Shown piece by piece: positions 1-9,098 of a stretch of DNA of 64,000 nt (position 1 is its first letter; each line of letters opens with the position of its first letter). The stretch covers positions 1,483,733 to 1,547,732 of the forward strand of contig CP012157.1 in assembly GCA_001602455.1 (NCBI GenBank). The letters are read 5' to 3'. The notes under the pieces are model-generated. The model did not search any database. It saw nothing but the letters and a program-made list of their open reading frames with translations, and was not told the origin of the DNA. The position numbers were made by a program, and so were the translations under genes. Source of the DNA: Betaproteobacteria bacterium UKL13-2 (lineage in GTDB: Bacteria; Pseudomonadota; Gammaproteobacteria; Burkholderiales; Usitatibacteraceae).

Positions 1-172
1 CGCTTTCCATTGCATGATGTGTCATCAATGCGGCGGATGAAGAAATTTTCATTGGCGAGCAGGCGTGCATGGCCACAGCGAGCTGGCTTACGCTGAGCAG
101 CAATATGGTCAATGCGGCGATGAGCCGCTTGCCCTGCAAATGAAAGTGGAGACAGTGGAAAAGACGCTTCAT
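1..172 (-). CDS. Exported small Cys/His/Met-containing protein (3' end beyond window)
   Basis: Reverse-strand reading frame starting at ATG 170-172 and still open at the left edge (57 codons visible). The start MKRLF is followed by basic residues (QGKR), then a hydrophobic stretch LIAALTILLLSVSQLAVA, which is a good Sec signal peptide with a likely cut near AVA-MHA. The first mature residues contain Cys, Met and a His pair (HACSPM, then THHAMES). Small exported proteins of this style are often found with copper-handling genes, but that is only a resemblance; no family is recognised. Its neighbour, the M14 peptidase, is divergent, with about 135 bp between them that must hold both promoters. 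Confidence 0.5.
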   Translation of the reverse strand, partial: MKRLFHCLHFHLQGKRLIAALTILLLSVSQLAVAMHACSPMKISSSAALMTHHAMES

Positions 173-306
173 ATTGAAGTATGGGTACAAAAAACCGAAA
201 AAGTTCAGATATTGGAGCGGTCGGGTGTCAAAATGCTGTCATCAGGCGCGATTTTTGCACTTTTTAACGATGACCCCTAATGAGCCGACGAGCTGGAGTA
301 TGACTG

Positions 307-1989
307 ATGGATGTTAGGTTTGACCGATTTTATCGCTTTGCGGAGTTTTCTGAAATCTTGCAGTGGTACGCCGCAACCTACCCGGAAATTCTCTCTATTG
401 AGTCCATCGGCAAGAGTTTTGAAGGGCGCGATATTTGGGTGTTGACGGCCACCAACATCAAAACTGGCGCGGCTGCGGACAAACCCGCCTACTGGATTGA
501 CGGCAACATTCACGCCAGTGAGTTGGCGGCAACCACCGCCTCGTTGTATTTCATCAACACACTGGTCACGCAGTACGGCAAGCGCGACGACATTACCCGC
601 TGCCTCGATACTCGGGCCTACTACATTTGTCCGCGCATGAATCCAGATGGCGCGGAATGGGCGATGCGAGACTCACCGAAAATTGTTCGCTCATCAACGC
701 GCCCATATCCCTTCGACGAGGAGCCCGTTGATGGATTAGACATCGAAGATATCGATGGCGATGGACGTATCCTGTCGATGCGTATTCCTGATGCGAACGG
801 CAATTGGAAGTGCCATCCCGATAATCCACGCTTGATGATCGCGCGCGAACCGACAGAGTACGGTGGTCAGTATTACCGAATGCTGCCAGAGGGCAGTCTG
901 CGCGACTATGACGGCTATACGGTGAAGGTCAACAAGGACAAGGCGGGCCTCGACCTTAACCGCAACTTCCCGGCCGGCTGGCGCCAAGAGTTTGAACAAC
1001 TCGGTGCGGGCCCTTATCCGACCTCCGAGCCGGAAGTACGCGCCGTGGTGCAGTTCATCTGTGACCACACCAATATTACGGGCGGAACGACGTTTCACAC
1101 ATGGAGCGGAGTGCTGTTGCGGCCTTCCGGTACAACCCCCGATGATGATATGCCTGCCGAAGATTTGTGGGAGTACAAGCGGCAAGGTGAAAAAGGCACC
1201 GCGATTACGGGCTATCCCGCGATCAGCACCTATCACGAGTTTCGCTACCACCCCAAAGAGGTGATCACCGGCACGTTTAATTGGATTTATGACCACCTCG
1301 GGTTGTACGAATGGACAGTCGAAATTTGGTGTCCGATGCGTGAAGCGGGCATTACTAACTACAAGTACATCGACTGGTTCCGTTCACACCCTGTTGAAGA
1401 TGACGTGAAGATGCTGGCGTGGGCAGATCGCGAACTCAGCGGGCAGGGCTACGTGGATTGGTACAAGTTTGATCATCCACAGTTAGGGCCAGTCGAAATT
1501 GGCGGCTGGAATAAGCTTCTTGCGTTTCGTAATCCTCCGCCACACCTGCTCGAAAAGGAAGTGGCGAAGTTTCCCGATCTGTTGATCCATCAAGCGCTGA
1601 TCTCGCCAAAAATCGAGATTTACGACCTGAAGTCCGAACGGGTTGCCGAGGGTACTTTCCGCCTGACGCTGGTTGTGCAGAACACGGGCTACCTGCCGAG
1701 TTACGTTTCCAAGCGCGCCAAGTCGCGCGGACAATCGCGTGGCGTGATCGCAGAAATTACCTTGCCGACTGGGGCAGCGCTGGTGAGTGGGGATGTGCGT
1801 GACAACATGGGCGAGCTTGAGGGACGCGCCTACAAACCAACGCTCATGAGCTTCTGGACCGATCCCTGCCCCACCGCAGACCGTGCGGTCACCGAATGGG
1901 TGGTGGCGGCTAAAGTCGGCGAGAAAGTGGCGATTACGGTTCGACACGATAAGGCAGGAGTCAGCCGCGGAACGGTGATACTCAAATGA
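307..1989 (+). CDS. M14-family zinc carboxypeptidase
   Basis: 560 residues. Zinc ligands are visible as HASE (H69, E72) after DGNI and as H264 in TFHTWSG. The catalytic Glu is E339 in TVEIW, and GLDLNRNFP is the usual substrate-pocket stretch. This arrangement is that of peptidase family M14 (carboxypeptidase A/T-like). About 150 residues follow the catalytic domain and look like a beta-rich accessory domain (for example LTLVVQNTGYLPSYV). No signal peptide is seen, so it is predicted cytoplasmic. The ATG at 307 is the first in frame and follows a short spacer. The gene stands alone, facing the - strand rsgA operon, with a remnant of repeat family A in the 65-bp gap after its stop. Substrate is not predictable. 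Confidence 0.88.
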   Translation: MDVRFDRFYRFAEFSEILQWYAATYPEILSIESIGKSFEGRDIWVLTATNIKTGAAADKPAYWIDGNIHASELAATTASLYFINTLVTQYGKRDDITRCLDTRAYYICPRMNPDGAEWAMRDSPKIVRSSTRPYPFDEEPVDGLDIEDIDGDGRILSMRIPDANGNWKCHPDNPRLMIAREPTEYGGQYYRMLPEGSLRDYDGYTVKVNKDKAGLDLNRNFPAGWRQEFEQLGAGPYPTSEPEVRAVVQFICDHTNITGGTTFHTWSGVLLRPSGTTPDDDMPAEDLWEYKRQGEKGTAITGYPAISTYHEFRYHPKEVITGTFNWIYDHLGLYEWTVEIWCPMREAGITNYKYIDWFRSHPVEDDVKMLAWADRELSGQGYVDWYKFDHPQLGPVEIGGWNKLLAFRNPPPHLLEKEVAKFPDLLIHQALISPKIEIYDLKSERVAEGTFRLTLVVQNTGYLPSYVSKRAKSRGQSRGVIAEITLPTGAALVSGDVRDNMGELEGRAYKPTLMSFWTDPCPTADRAVTEWVVAAKVGEKVAITVRHDKAGVSRGTVILK

Positions 1990-2025
1990 TGATTACTCGC
2001 CGCAAGTTTTTGCCAAGACGGTAAA

Positions 2026-2058
2026 CGCCGCGGGCGACCTATGAAATATTCAGGCTAG
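2026..2058. repeat. Family A element, right-end fragment
   Basis: The sequence CCTATGAAATATTCAGGCTAG is split here as a GCGGGCGAC block followed by the A terminus ending in CTAG (2055-2058). CTA at 2055-2057 is the TAG stop codon of rsgA on the - strand. Only the right end of the element is recognisable. Confidence 0.7.
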
Positions 2059-2945
2059 CGCTTCCACTCGGGATGCGACTCGCGCAATTCGCGTTGCTGT
2101 TCCACCAGCGCTTGATAAAACGTCAGGCGCTGGGGTTCGATTTTTCCTGCTTCCGTGGCCGTGATGATGGCGCAGTTCGGCTCGTCCATGTGCGCACAGT
2201 CGTTGAATTTGCAATCGCCGAAATAGGTTCGGAACTCCGGCATCGCATAAGCGATATCGTCATCTTCGAGATGAAACAGCCCAAATGACTGCATGCCGGG
2301 CGAATCAATAATGGCCGTGTCTTTGTCGAGCCAGTAGAGACGGGTATAGGTTGTGGTGTGTTTACCCGAATCGAGTGCCTCCGAGAACTCGCTTTCCTTG
2401 GCGACCTCACGCATCACGAGGTTATTCACGGTGCGCGATTTACCCATGCCGGATTCACCGACGAGCAGCGTCTTTTTGTTGGCGAGGATGGGCCGGAGCG
2501 GTTCGATGTCGAATTTGGCTGAAATCGGCAGTATTTGATACCCAATTCGCTCGAGGTAGCGGATCGATTCGCGTGCGGCTTCGAATTCGGGCAGATCCTT
2601 TTTATTGAGCATGATCGTCGCGGGGATACCCGCCGCATCGCAAGCCACCAAGCAGAGATTCAAGAATGTCGGCGAGAAGGTGGGGCGCGGCGCGACGATG
2701 ATGATGGCTTGATCCAAGTTTGCTGCGAGTGTTTTCTCGCGCCAAGAGTCTTTGCGAAACAGCACATTTCGGCGTGGCAGCACCTCGTCGATGCGCGCGG
2801 CCTTCGACCCGGTCATCGACACGATGACTTCATCGCCACAGGTCACGTCTTGTTTCTTGCCTTTTCGGGAGGCGACGCATTCGGTACGGTCTGGCAACAT
2901 CACCAGATATTCGCGACCGAAATCTCCAGTGACCAGAGCATTCAT
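2055..2945 (-). CDS. rsgA: Ribosome small-subunit-dependent GTPase RsgA
   Basis: 296 residues, the usual RsgA length. It is a circularly permuted GTPase: N-terminal OB-fold (about 1-65), then the G4 motif NKKD (114-117), then the P-loop GESGMGKS (163-170), DSPG (G3) later, and a C-terminal zinc knuckle of the form C-x(n)-C-x-H-x5-C (FNDCAHMDEPNCAI). RsgA helps the late maturation of the 30S subunit. It is the last gene of a tight - strand group; its ATG overlaps the TGA of the dehydratase gene by 4 bp. Its stop codon is formed by the terminal CTAG of a family A repeat. Confidence 0.95.
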   Translation of the reverse strand: MNALVTGDFGREYLVMLPDRTECVASRKGKKQDVTCGDEVIVSMTGSKAARIDEVLPRRNVLFRKDSWREKTLAANLDQAIIIVAPRPTFSPTFLNLCLVACDAAGIPATIMLNKKDLPEFEAARESIRYLERIGYQILPISAKFDIEPLRPILANKKTLLVGESGMGKSRTVNNLVMREVAKESEFSEALDSGKHTTTYTRLYWLDKDTAIIDSPGMQSFGLFHLEDDDIAYAMPEFRTYFGDCKFNDCAHMDEPNCAIITATEAGKIEPQRLTFYQALVEQQRELRESHPEWKR

Positions 2946-3265
2946 GGATGAATCAACTTCTCAAGTTTTGCCGCGCAGATAAAGTCGTTAAGTGTGATAC
3001 CGCCCGCATCATGGGTGGAATAGGCGACAACACAGCGGTTGTAATGGACACTCATGTCGGGGTGGTGGTCTTGTTCGTGCGACACCCAAGCACTGGCATT
3101 CACAAATGCCATCGTTTCGTAGTAGTTCTTGAACGGATATGTTTTACGAATCTCATTGCCGACGCGAGCCCAGCCTGCGAGTGTTTTCAATTGAAGCTCG
3201 ATTGTCTGGTCGTCTAAGGCGGTGGCTTGTCCACCCGCAGCGCAGTGCATATCGGCCAGTGTCAT
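2942..3265 (-). CDS. Pterin-4a-carbinolamine dehydratase
   Basis: 107 residues. The DCoH/PCD signature is present: SHEQDHHPDMSVHYN followed by VVAYSTHDAGGITLNDF, giving the EQDHHP, Y and T-H...G-T..D positions of the active site. The family dehydrates 4a-hydroxytetrahydropterin, recycling cofactor for aromatic amino-acid hydroxylases; the bacterial form is often called PhhB. No hydroxylase gene is in the window. Both ends overlap neighbours by a few bases (M48 peptidase upstream, rsgA downstream), so the three are likely co-translated. The same gene triplet order is common in betaproteobacteria. Confidence 0.93.
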   Translation of the reverse strand: MTLADMHCAAGGQATALDDQTIELQLKTLAGWARVGNEIRKTYPFKNYYETMAFVNASAWVSHEQDHHPDMSVHYNRCVVAYSTHDAGGITLNDFICAAKLEKLIHP

Positions 3266-4560
3266 GATGATGTTGCCAGTGATTTTAGGTGAGCGATCCG
3301 AATCGATGCCGGTGGGTGAGAATCATACACAGCCGAATGCAGCGGGTCGGGAGTCAGGGTAGAGGCATTATCCCGATAAAGCTTCACCAGTGCCGAGATG
3401 AGATCGCGGGAATCGGTTTGCTCAGCGGCATATGCGTCTGCTTCAAACTCGTGTTTACGCGACACGAGGCTCGACAATGGTGTCATCCAGAACGTGAACA
3501 CCGGCAGAACGGTAAAGAATAGCACCAGTGATACCGCCACCGGAGCCACGCCGGAGGCCATCGCCGTTGTCATTGCCGTTGTCATTGCCATTGGCATGCC
3601 AAGTCCTTCATAGAACCACGGCTTGTCGATCACCCAGCCCATCAGTGCCAACATCACAAACGAACTTGCGAACATCGCCGCCAAGCGTTTGACGATATGG
3701 CGGCGTTTGAAGTGCCCCAACTCATGTGCCAGCACGGCTTCGATTTCTTCAACGGATAGTCGCGCCATCAGGGTATCGAAGAACACGATTTTTTTGGAAC
3801 GCCCAAGCCCGGTAAAGTAGGCGTTGCCGTGGGAGGAGCGCTTGGAGCCGTCCATCACAAACAGGCCCTTTGCATGAAAGCCGCATTTATTCAATAACGC
3901 CTCAATTCTCGCCCTAAGGTTGTCATCGTCGAGCGGCTTGAATTGATTAAAAAGTGGCGCGATGAATGTCGGGTAAACCGTGATCATGAGCAGTGAAAAT
4001 CCCGTCCAGACCAGCCAGACGTAGAGCCACCAAAGCGTCCCCATTTTGGCCATCAACCAAAAGGTCGCCAGCAGTAAGGGGGTGCCAATGGCCGCCATAA
4101 TCGCCCAGCCTTTGAGCGCATCCGTGATGTAGGTGCGAACGGTTGTTTTGTTAAAGCCGTGTCTGGCTTCAACGCCAAAGGTGCGATAAAGATCGAAGGG
4201 CAATCCGAGTGCGCCGCTCACCACCGCAAGCGCCGCCACGAAGGCCAAGCCATTTGCATAGTCGCTCGCGAAGAGGAGATTAGTCTCGGCAAACAACCAA
4301 GCCAAGCCACCACCAATTGTGAGCCACAACAATAGACCGGTATTGAAGACCTCCTCAGCTAGGCCAAGGCCTTGTTTGTCGAGGGTATAGGCGGCAGCGC
4401 GCTGGTGGGCGTCCAACGGAATCACGTCGGCGAATTCAACGGGTACGGCAGTACGGTTGACGTTCACATGGCGCATGTGGCGAACACTGAGCCATAGGCT
4501 AAAGGCGAAGCTTAGCGCAGTGAAACCCAAAAAAATGGCAGTAAAGGCAGAAGACGTCAT
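3262..4560 (-). CDS. M48-family membrane metalloprotease (Ste24-like)
   Basis: 432 residues from the ATG at 4558-4560. A longer frame back to 4635 would overlap the start region of orn and adds non-conserved sequence, so the internal ATG is preferred. Several membrane segments lie in the first 200 residues; the zinc site HELGH is at about 279-283 and the third ligand lies in RKHEFEADAYA. This is the CAAX-type prenyl-protease fold, in bacteria a membrane protein-quality protease. A loop near residue 340 contains an in-frame 12-bp tandem repeat (AMTTAMTTAMAS). It is divergent from orn and first in the operon with the dehydratase and rsgA. Confidence 0.92.
   Translation of the reverse strand: MTSSAFTAIFLGFTALSFAFSLWLSVRHMRHVNVNRTAVPVEFADVIPLDAHQRAAAYTLDKQGLGLAEEVFNTGLLLWLTIGGGLAWLFAETNLLFASDYANGLAFVAALAVVSGALGLPFDLYRTFGVEARHGFNKTTVRTYITDALKGWAIMAAIGTPLLLATFWLMAKMGTLWWLYVWLVWTGFSLLMITVYPTFIAPLFNQFKPLDDDNLRARIEALLNKCGFHAKGLFVMDGSKRSSHGNAYFTGLGRSKKIVFFDTLMARLSVEEIEAVLAHELGHFKRRHIVKRLAAMFASSFVMLALMGWVIDKPWFYEGLGMPMAMTTAMTTAMASGVAPVAVSLVLFFTVLPVFTFWMTPLSSLVSRKHEFEADAYAAEQTDSRDLISALVKLYRDNASTLTPDPLHSAVYDSHPPASIRIAHLKSLATSS
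3563..3598. repeat. 12-bp tandem repeat, 3 units (in the M48 gene)
   Basis: GCCGTTGTCATT occurs exactly twice (3563-3574, 3575-3586), then once in degenerate form (3587-3598). It encodes repeated MTTA residues in the membrane protease, so it expands in frame. Confidence 0.85.
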
Positions 4561-4660
4561 TGGGGCAGACCAGTAAGAAAGTGCAAATTCGTGCGACGCC
4601 CGACCGGGGATGCGCCGGTTCGTGAGAAACTTCACGTCAATCCCATTATTTTACGTTCCC

Positions 4661-5212
4661 ATGGCACAAGACCAAAACAATCTTATCTGGCTCGATATGG
4701 AGATGACCGGACTCAAACCGGAGTCAGATTGCATCATCGAGATCGCGATGGTGGTCACCGATGCCCAACTCAATACGGTCGCTGAGGCGCCCGTGCTAGT
4801 GCTACATCAGCCCGACTCTGTGTTGGATGCGATGGATGCGTGGAACAAATCGACGCACCGCAAATCGGGCCTGATTGATAAGGTCAAGGCATCGAGCTTG
4901 AGTGAGGCCATTGTTGAACGGCAGATGATTGATTTTTTGCGTGAATTTGTGCCGGCCAGCACCTCACCGATGTGCGGTAACTCTATCTGTCAGGATCGCC
5001 GCTTTATGGCGAAGTGGATGCCGCAGTTGGAAGCATATTTCCATTACCGCAATCTCGATGTCTCCACACTCAAAGAACTCGCCAAACGCTGGAAGCCAAC
5101 CATCATGTCGGGTCTGACAAAACACGGCAAACACGAGGCACTCGCAGACATCTATGAGTCGATCGAAGAGCTCAAGTACTATCGAGAGTATTTCCTCAAT
5201 TTAAACACCTAG
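4661..5212 (+). CDS. orn: Oligoribonuclease
   Basis: 183 residues from ATG 4661, which gives the typical start [18 protein letters not shown]. DEDDh exonuclease motifs: D12 and E14 in the first block, then DRRFM and a later H/D pair ([15 protein letters not shown]). Orn degrades 2-5 nt RNAs to mononucleotides, including the pGpG from c-di-GMP breakdown. An upstream in-frame ATG at 4610 exists but would add 17 residues absent from the family and overlap the divergent M48 promoter. It is divergent from the M48 gene with a 100-bp shared promoter region. Confidence 0.95.
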   Translation: MAQDQNNLIWLDMEMTGLKPESDCIIEIAMVVTDAQLNTVAEAPVLVLHQPDSVLDAMDAWNKSTHRKSGLIDKVKASSLSEAIVERQMIDFLREFVPASTSPMCGNSICQDRRFMAKWMPQLEAYFHYRNLDVSTLKELAKRWKPTIMSGLTKHGKHEALADIYESIEELKYYREYFLNLNT

Positions 5213-5277
5213 AGGCACCTATCGGCGGGGACCCAAGTTGACCGGCCCGCGCCGGGCGAGGACCGGATTTGCTGGGC

Positions 5278-6243
5278 TTAATCCAGCCAGCCCTTACGCT
5301 TGAAGTAGGCAAACGGCACCAACACCGAGACCACCATCAAGGCGATGGCGAACGGGTAGCCGTATTCCCAGTTGAGCTCGGGGAACCAGCCCTTGAAGTT
5401 CATGCCGTAGATCGAGGCGATTAGGGTGGGTGGCAGCAGGGCGACAGACGCCACCGAAAAGATCTTGATAATCTTGTTTTGGTTGATATTGATGAAGCCG
5501 ACCGTCGCATCCATCAAGAAGTTGATTTTGTCGAACAAGAATGCGGTATGCCCATCGAGCGAATCGATGTCGCGCAGGATTTGGCGCGCTTCTTCAACTT
5601 GATCGCCGTCGAGAAGCTTTTGTCGCATCAGGAACGATACCGCACGACGTGTATCCATCACGTTGCGTCGAATACGACCATTCAAATCTTCTTCATTTGC
5701 GATCCGTGCGAGCACCTTACCTGCCTCAGCGTCGGTCATTTTTTCGGTCAACACTGATTGCGAAATTTTTTCAAGTTCTGCATATACGCTTTCGAGCGCG
5801 TCGGCAGAATACTCGGCATCCGTCGCATACAGGTCCAGGAGCACTTCGCGTGCATCCTCGATATAGCCGGGGCGGGTTCGGGCACGCATCCGCACCAACC
5901 GGAACACCGGCAGGTCTTCCATGTGCAAGCTAAACAGCGTATTGCCCTTGAGGATAAACGCAACCGATACGTTGCGGGAATCGTCATCAACTTCAAGCAG
6001 AAAATCCGAGCGCAGGTTTAGCTCGCCAGCATCGCCTTCAAAAAACCGCGCAGACGCCTCAAGGTCGGCCATGTCCTCGGTGGTCGGGAGTTCGAGTTGA
6101 TAAAGCGTGCGAATCCACTCGCGCTCAGTCTCGGTCGGCGAGTCGAGATCGATCCAGATGGGATCGGAATTTTTGAGGTCGTCAATGGAATCAACCTGCA
6201 ATTGATTCAGACGACGATTGTTAAGGATGAATACGTTTAGCAC
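5278..6243 (-). CDS. corA: Magnesium/cobalt transporter CorA
   Basis: 321 residues. The large N-terminal cytoplasmic domain is followed by two C-terminal membrane helices (about 262-281 and 295-314) with the family signature GMN at 280-282 (IYGMNFKGWFPELNWEYGYP), which forms the pore mouth of the CorA pentamer. The C-terminus is short and basic (FKRKGWLD), as in the Mg2+/Co2+ transport members. It is convergent with orn, with only 65 bp between the stops. It appears to be a single-gene unit. Confidence 0.95.
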   Translation of the reverse strand: MLNVFILNNRRLNQLQVDSIDDLKNSDPIWIDLDSPTETEREWIRTLYQLELPTTEDMADLEASARFFEGDAGELNLRSDFLLEVDDDSRNVSVAFILKGNTLFSLHMEDLPVFRLVRMRARTRPGYIEDAREVLLDLYATDAEYSADALESVYAELEKISQSVLTEKMTDAEAGKVLARIANEEDLNGRIRRNVMDTRRAVSFLMRQKLLDGDQVEEARQILRDIDSLDGHTAFLFDKINFLMDATVGFININQNKIIKIFSVASVALLPPTLIASIYGMNFKGWFPELNWEYGYPFAIALMVVSVLVPFAYFKRKGWLD

Positions 6244-6520
6244 GGTAGCAGTCCCGGAAAGTTGGGCGATTGTAGGCCATCGCCCTCAGAAGCGCACGAA
6301 AAAAGTGGGTAAACACCCTTAAATGTCGCTATTCCGGCGGAAATAACACCCTCATGGCAATACAAGATTGCCTAATGGATTGCATGCCGGAAGTACCCGG
6401 AACTCATTTGTGCGTGGCGAATCGGGCTCAACACGAAACCATGTCTTGATTTGACATCCGCTCGCATCGGTCACTTGGGCGTCGTGTGTCATCATCGGCC
6501 GCGCCGCTCCGGACGATGTT

Positions 6521-6624
6521 GCATTTGGCAAACATGGATCGGCGATGCTGTGCTCGGTCAGGCAAAAAATCGCTCGCCTTCGCATCGGTCTTCGAACGTG
6601 TTCCCCATCAAATGTTCAGACTAC
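6521..6624. repeat. Family A element, degenerate
   Basis: Contains the A core GGTCAGGCAAAAAATCGCTC, then a degenerate CGAACGTGTTCCCCATCAAA and the end TTCAGACTAC in place of TTCAGGCTAG. CTA at 6621-6623 is the TAG stop of the patatin gene. The remaining stretch from 6244 to 6520 shows no gene. Confidence 0.65.
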
Positions 6625-8861
6625 GGTTGACCCAAGAAAAAGTAGAAGATCGATCCGCGTTCGCGCGAACGGCCATACCCCATGTATAGCGGCCCAAAGG
6701 CAGTGTCCGCGCCGAGGTAAACGCCAGCAGACGAGCGCGACTTTGGTGTAGTGTCTAACTGAAATGTGTCGTTGATTTTTCCTTGTTCAACCGAAAAACC
6801 TGCAAACACGCGGCTACCTACCACGCTTTGCGTGAGTGGTAGGCGCTGGTAATAACTCAGCCGTGCAAATGTCACGCGATTGCCGAGTAATTCGCCTGGA
6901 CGATAGCCTGAAAGCTGCAAGAAGCCACCGAGTGAAAATTGGTCAAACACCGGTAATGCGTTGCCGAAAGAGCGACCGTAGCGGTACGCTGCACTGATGG
7001 TATGTCGGCCAAATGAAATCTGATCGCCGTAGTTCAACTCGAGCCGACGGTAATTGCTTGATGCACCCAGTCCAGACATACTCGCCAGGTAATCAATGCT
7101 AAAGGTACGACCTTCTCGCGTAAAGTTCGGATCATCGAGATTGTCGTAAAGCCCGCGGATGCGAAAGCCCGCTTGCTTGGTCTTCAGATTGGGAAACACA
7201 TCAGGGCCGATCGCCAAACTGGCGTTGTTATTGCCGCCCACGAAGCCAACGCGCGCGATTGAATTGCGGTTGATATCTGCGCCGAAATCTAAGCTATACG
7301 CAGACGTACTGACGGCGTATTGTGCAACGCGTTTGCTCGCGAAGAACACATCAATTGGTCGCCGTGTCAGTTCTATGCCGGGTGACACACTCACAAAACT
7401 GCCGATACCAAATGGTTGAAAAAAGCGCGAGGCGAGCCGACGGTCACGACCGATCTGGATGTCGTTGCGCCACTCAGCGCCTGCTTCGTTGAATTGGGTC
7501 TGTTGTGAGCGGATGAGCAGGTTAAATCGCCCCTCACCGACGGTATCGGCCGCCATCGAAAGACCGACCCGTAAATAGTTAGGCCCCCATTGTTTTTCTC
7601 GTGCGTTCACACGCAATACTTGGAGATCGCTGTCATTGAGCAGTGAATAGTTCACACGCTCGAAATAGCCCATGCCAAAGACGCGGCTGATCCCCGAGTC
7701 TAGCTTTTTGAAATCGACCGGATCGCCTGGCTTGATGTCGAGGGTGCGCCTGAGTTCCTCCGCATTGGCACGCTCCAAGCCAGTCACTTCAATCTTGGCA
7801 ATCCGCTCGCCCTCAATGACCGGGCGACCACGAAGTGCGAGCAGGTCGGCACGATACTTCGTGTAGGCGACTTCGGGGATACTCAGTCGTGACAGTTGCG
7901 ACGTACTTGCGCGCGCGGCCGCCTCACCAATGTTGATAATCTCTGCGGCGCGATTGAAGTCGGTCGAGCCGATATTGTCGAGCGTGGGTGCGATAAGGAT
8001 GTCGGTAGACTTGAGTGACTCGATGGAGGTGCGGACGTTTTGCTCGGTCAAGATGTTGATCATTTGTAGTGATACACCCAGCACCGACTGCAACTCATCG
8101 CGTTTTAACAAGCCGGCGCCGATATTGACCGCGATGACGATGTCGGCCCCCAGCAGGCGTGCGACATCCACTGGCAAATTGCGGGTGAGGCCACCATCGA
8201 GAAAGATGCGGCTATTGATCTCGAATGGCGCGACTGCGCCTGGCACGGACATTGACGCACGCATGGCATCGGCGAGTCGGCCTTCATTGAACACAAACAT
8301 CTTGCCACTTTCGGCGTCGGTGCCAACGGCGCGGAAGGGAATGGGCAACTGATCGAAGTCGATAAACCCTGGCGCGTAGCGCGTGACCTGCGAGAACAAG
8401 CCATCGAGCTTTTGACCTGAAATCGCGCCGGCGGGCAGGCGGACGCTGTAGTCCTTCACGCCCATTTCAAGTTTTAGGAGGCGGACTTGGTCTTCCTCTT
8501 TTCGCAAAAAGCTACGGTCTTGACGCGGGCTCGCATCATTGAATACGTCGTTCCAATTGGTCGTCTTAAACCGTGTTTCAAGCTCACTGATCGGCGTGCC
8601 AGAGGCATACGCCGCGCCAACGAGCGCACCCATACTGGTTCCAGCGATGACGTCGATCGGGATGCGAAGCTCCTCGAGCAACTTGATGACGCCAACATGC
8701 GCCGCACCACGCGCACCACCACCCGATAGAACCAACGCAATTTTGGGTCGCTTGGTGGTGTTCGATTCGTCTGTTGGGGCAGTCTGCGCGTGAACCAGCG
8801 AGCCGACGCCGCCGATTATCGCGATAAACAGTACAAGTAAGGTACGGGTGCGGTGGCGCAT
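6621..8861 (-). CDS. Patatin-like phospholipase with BamA-type barrel (PlpD-like, type Vd)
   Basis: 746 residues. Signal peptide about 1-25 (VLFIAIIGGVGSLVHAQ). The patatin domain has the oxyanion GGGARG (47-52), the nucleophile Ser76 in GTSMG, and the Asp222 dyad partner in DGG. A POTRA-like segment follows (about 340-420: RIAKIEVTGLERANAEEL), then a surface-antigen/BamA-type beta-barrel ending in aromatic FYFFLGQP. This is the layout of type Vd autotransporters such as PlpD, where a lipase is delivered by its own barrel; RssA-like proteins lack the barrel. It is a single gene, and its TAG stop comes from a family A repeat terminus. Confidence in the fold is high; secretion is inferred. Confidence 0.9.
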   Translation of the reverse strand: MRHRTRTLLVLFIAIIGGVGSLVHAQTAPTDESNTTKRPKIALVLSGGGARGAAHVGVIKLLEELRIPIDVIAGTSMGALVGAAYASGTPISELETRFKTTNWNDVFNDASPRQDRSFLRKEEDQVRLLKLEMGVKDYSVRLPAGAISGQKLDGLFSQVTRYAPGFIDFDQLPIPFRAVGTDAESGKMFVFNEGRLADAMRASMSVPGAVAPFEINSRIFLDGGLTRNLPVDVARLLGADIVIAVNIGAGLLKRDELQSVLGVSLQMINILTEQNVRTSIESLKSTDILIAPTLDNIGSTDFNRAAEIINIGEAAARASTSQLSRLSIPEVAYTKYRADLLALRGRPVIEGERIAKIEVTGLERANAEELRRTLDIKPGDPVDFKKLDSGISRVFGMGYFERVNYSLLNDSDLQVLRVNAREKQWGPNYLRVGLSMAADTVGEGRFNLLIRSQQTQFNEAGAEWRNDIQIGRDRRLASRFFQPFGIGSFVSVSPGIELTRRPIDVFFASKRVAQYAVSTSAYSLDFGADINRNSIARVGFVGGNNNASLAIGPDVFPNLKTKQAGFRIRGLYDNLDDPNFTREGRTFSIDYLASMSGLGASSNYRRLELNYGDQISFGRHTISAAYRYGRSFGNALPVFDQFSLGGFLQLSGYRPGELLGNRVTFARLSYYQRLPLTQSVVGSRVFAGFSVEQGKINDTFQLDTTPKSRSSAGVYLGADTAFGPLYMGYGRSRERGSIFYFFLGQP

Positions 8862-8888
8862 AGCCGCATTCTAACCTCGGGGCATCGG

Positions 8889-9098
8889 CTAACCTGAATG
8901 TTTCATAGGTCGCCCGATGGGCTTGCGTCGGAGTGACAAGCGGGTGTTGGAATGACAAGAGGGGGCTAGGGTTTGCCGCCAGATATACCGACTCTCCCGC
9001 GAAGACAGCCGCCGAAAATTCCCCTCGATTGGTTTACCAATCGCCCAGAGGCAACATGCCGCTAAGCTGTGGGCACTCCTATGAAATACTCAGGCTAG
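8889..9098. repeat. Family A element, full length (210 bp)
   Basis: The left end is CTAACCTGAATGTTTCATAG, the right end CCTATGAAATACTCAGGCTA then G. The two ends are inverted repeats. CTA at 9095-9097 is the TAG stop codon of the last pilus gene. The left end lies just upstream of the patatin start, so this copy fills the whole intergenic gap and may carry the patatin promoter. Confidence 0.8.

Noticed and set aside
65-280. 71-codon open frame on the + strand at the left edge
   Set aside because: It lies antisense to a frame with a clear signal peptide (1-172, - strand), and its own translation resembles nothing.
736-1296. 186-codon frame antisense to the M14 peptidase
   Set aside because: Shadow of a gene with intact catalytic motifs; no motif of its own.
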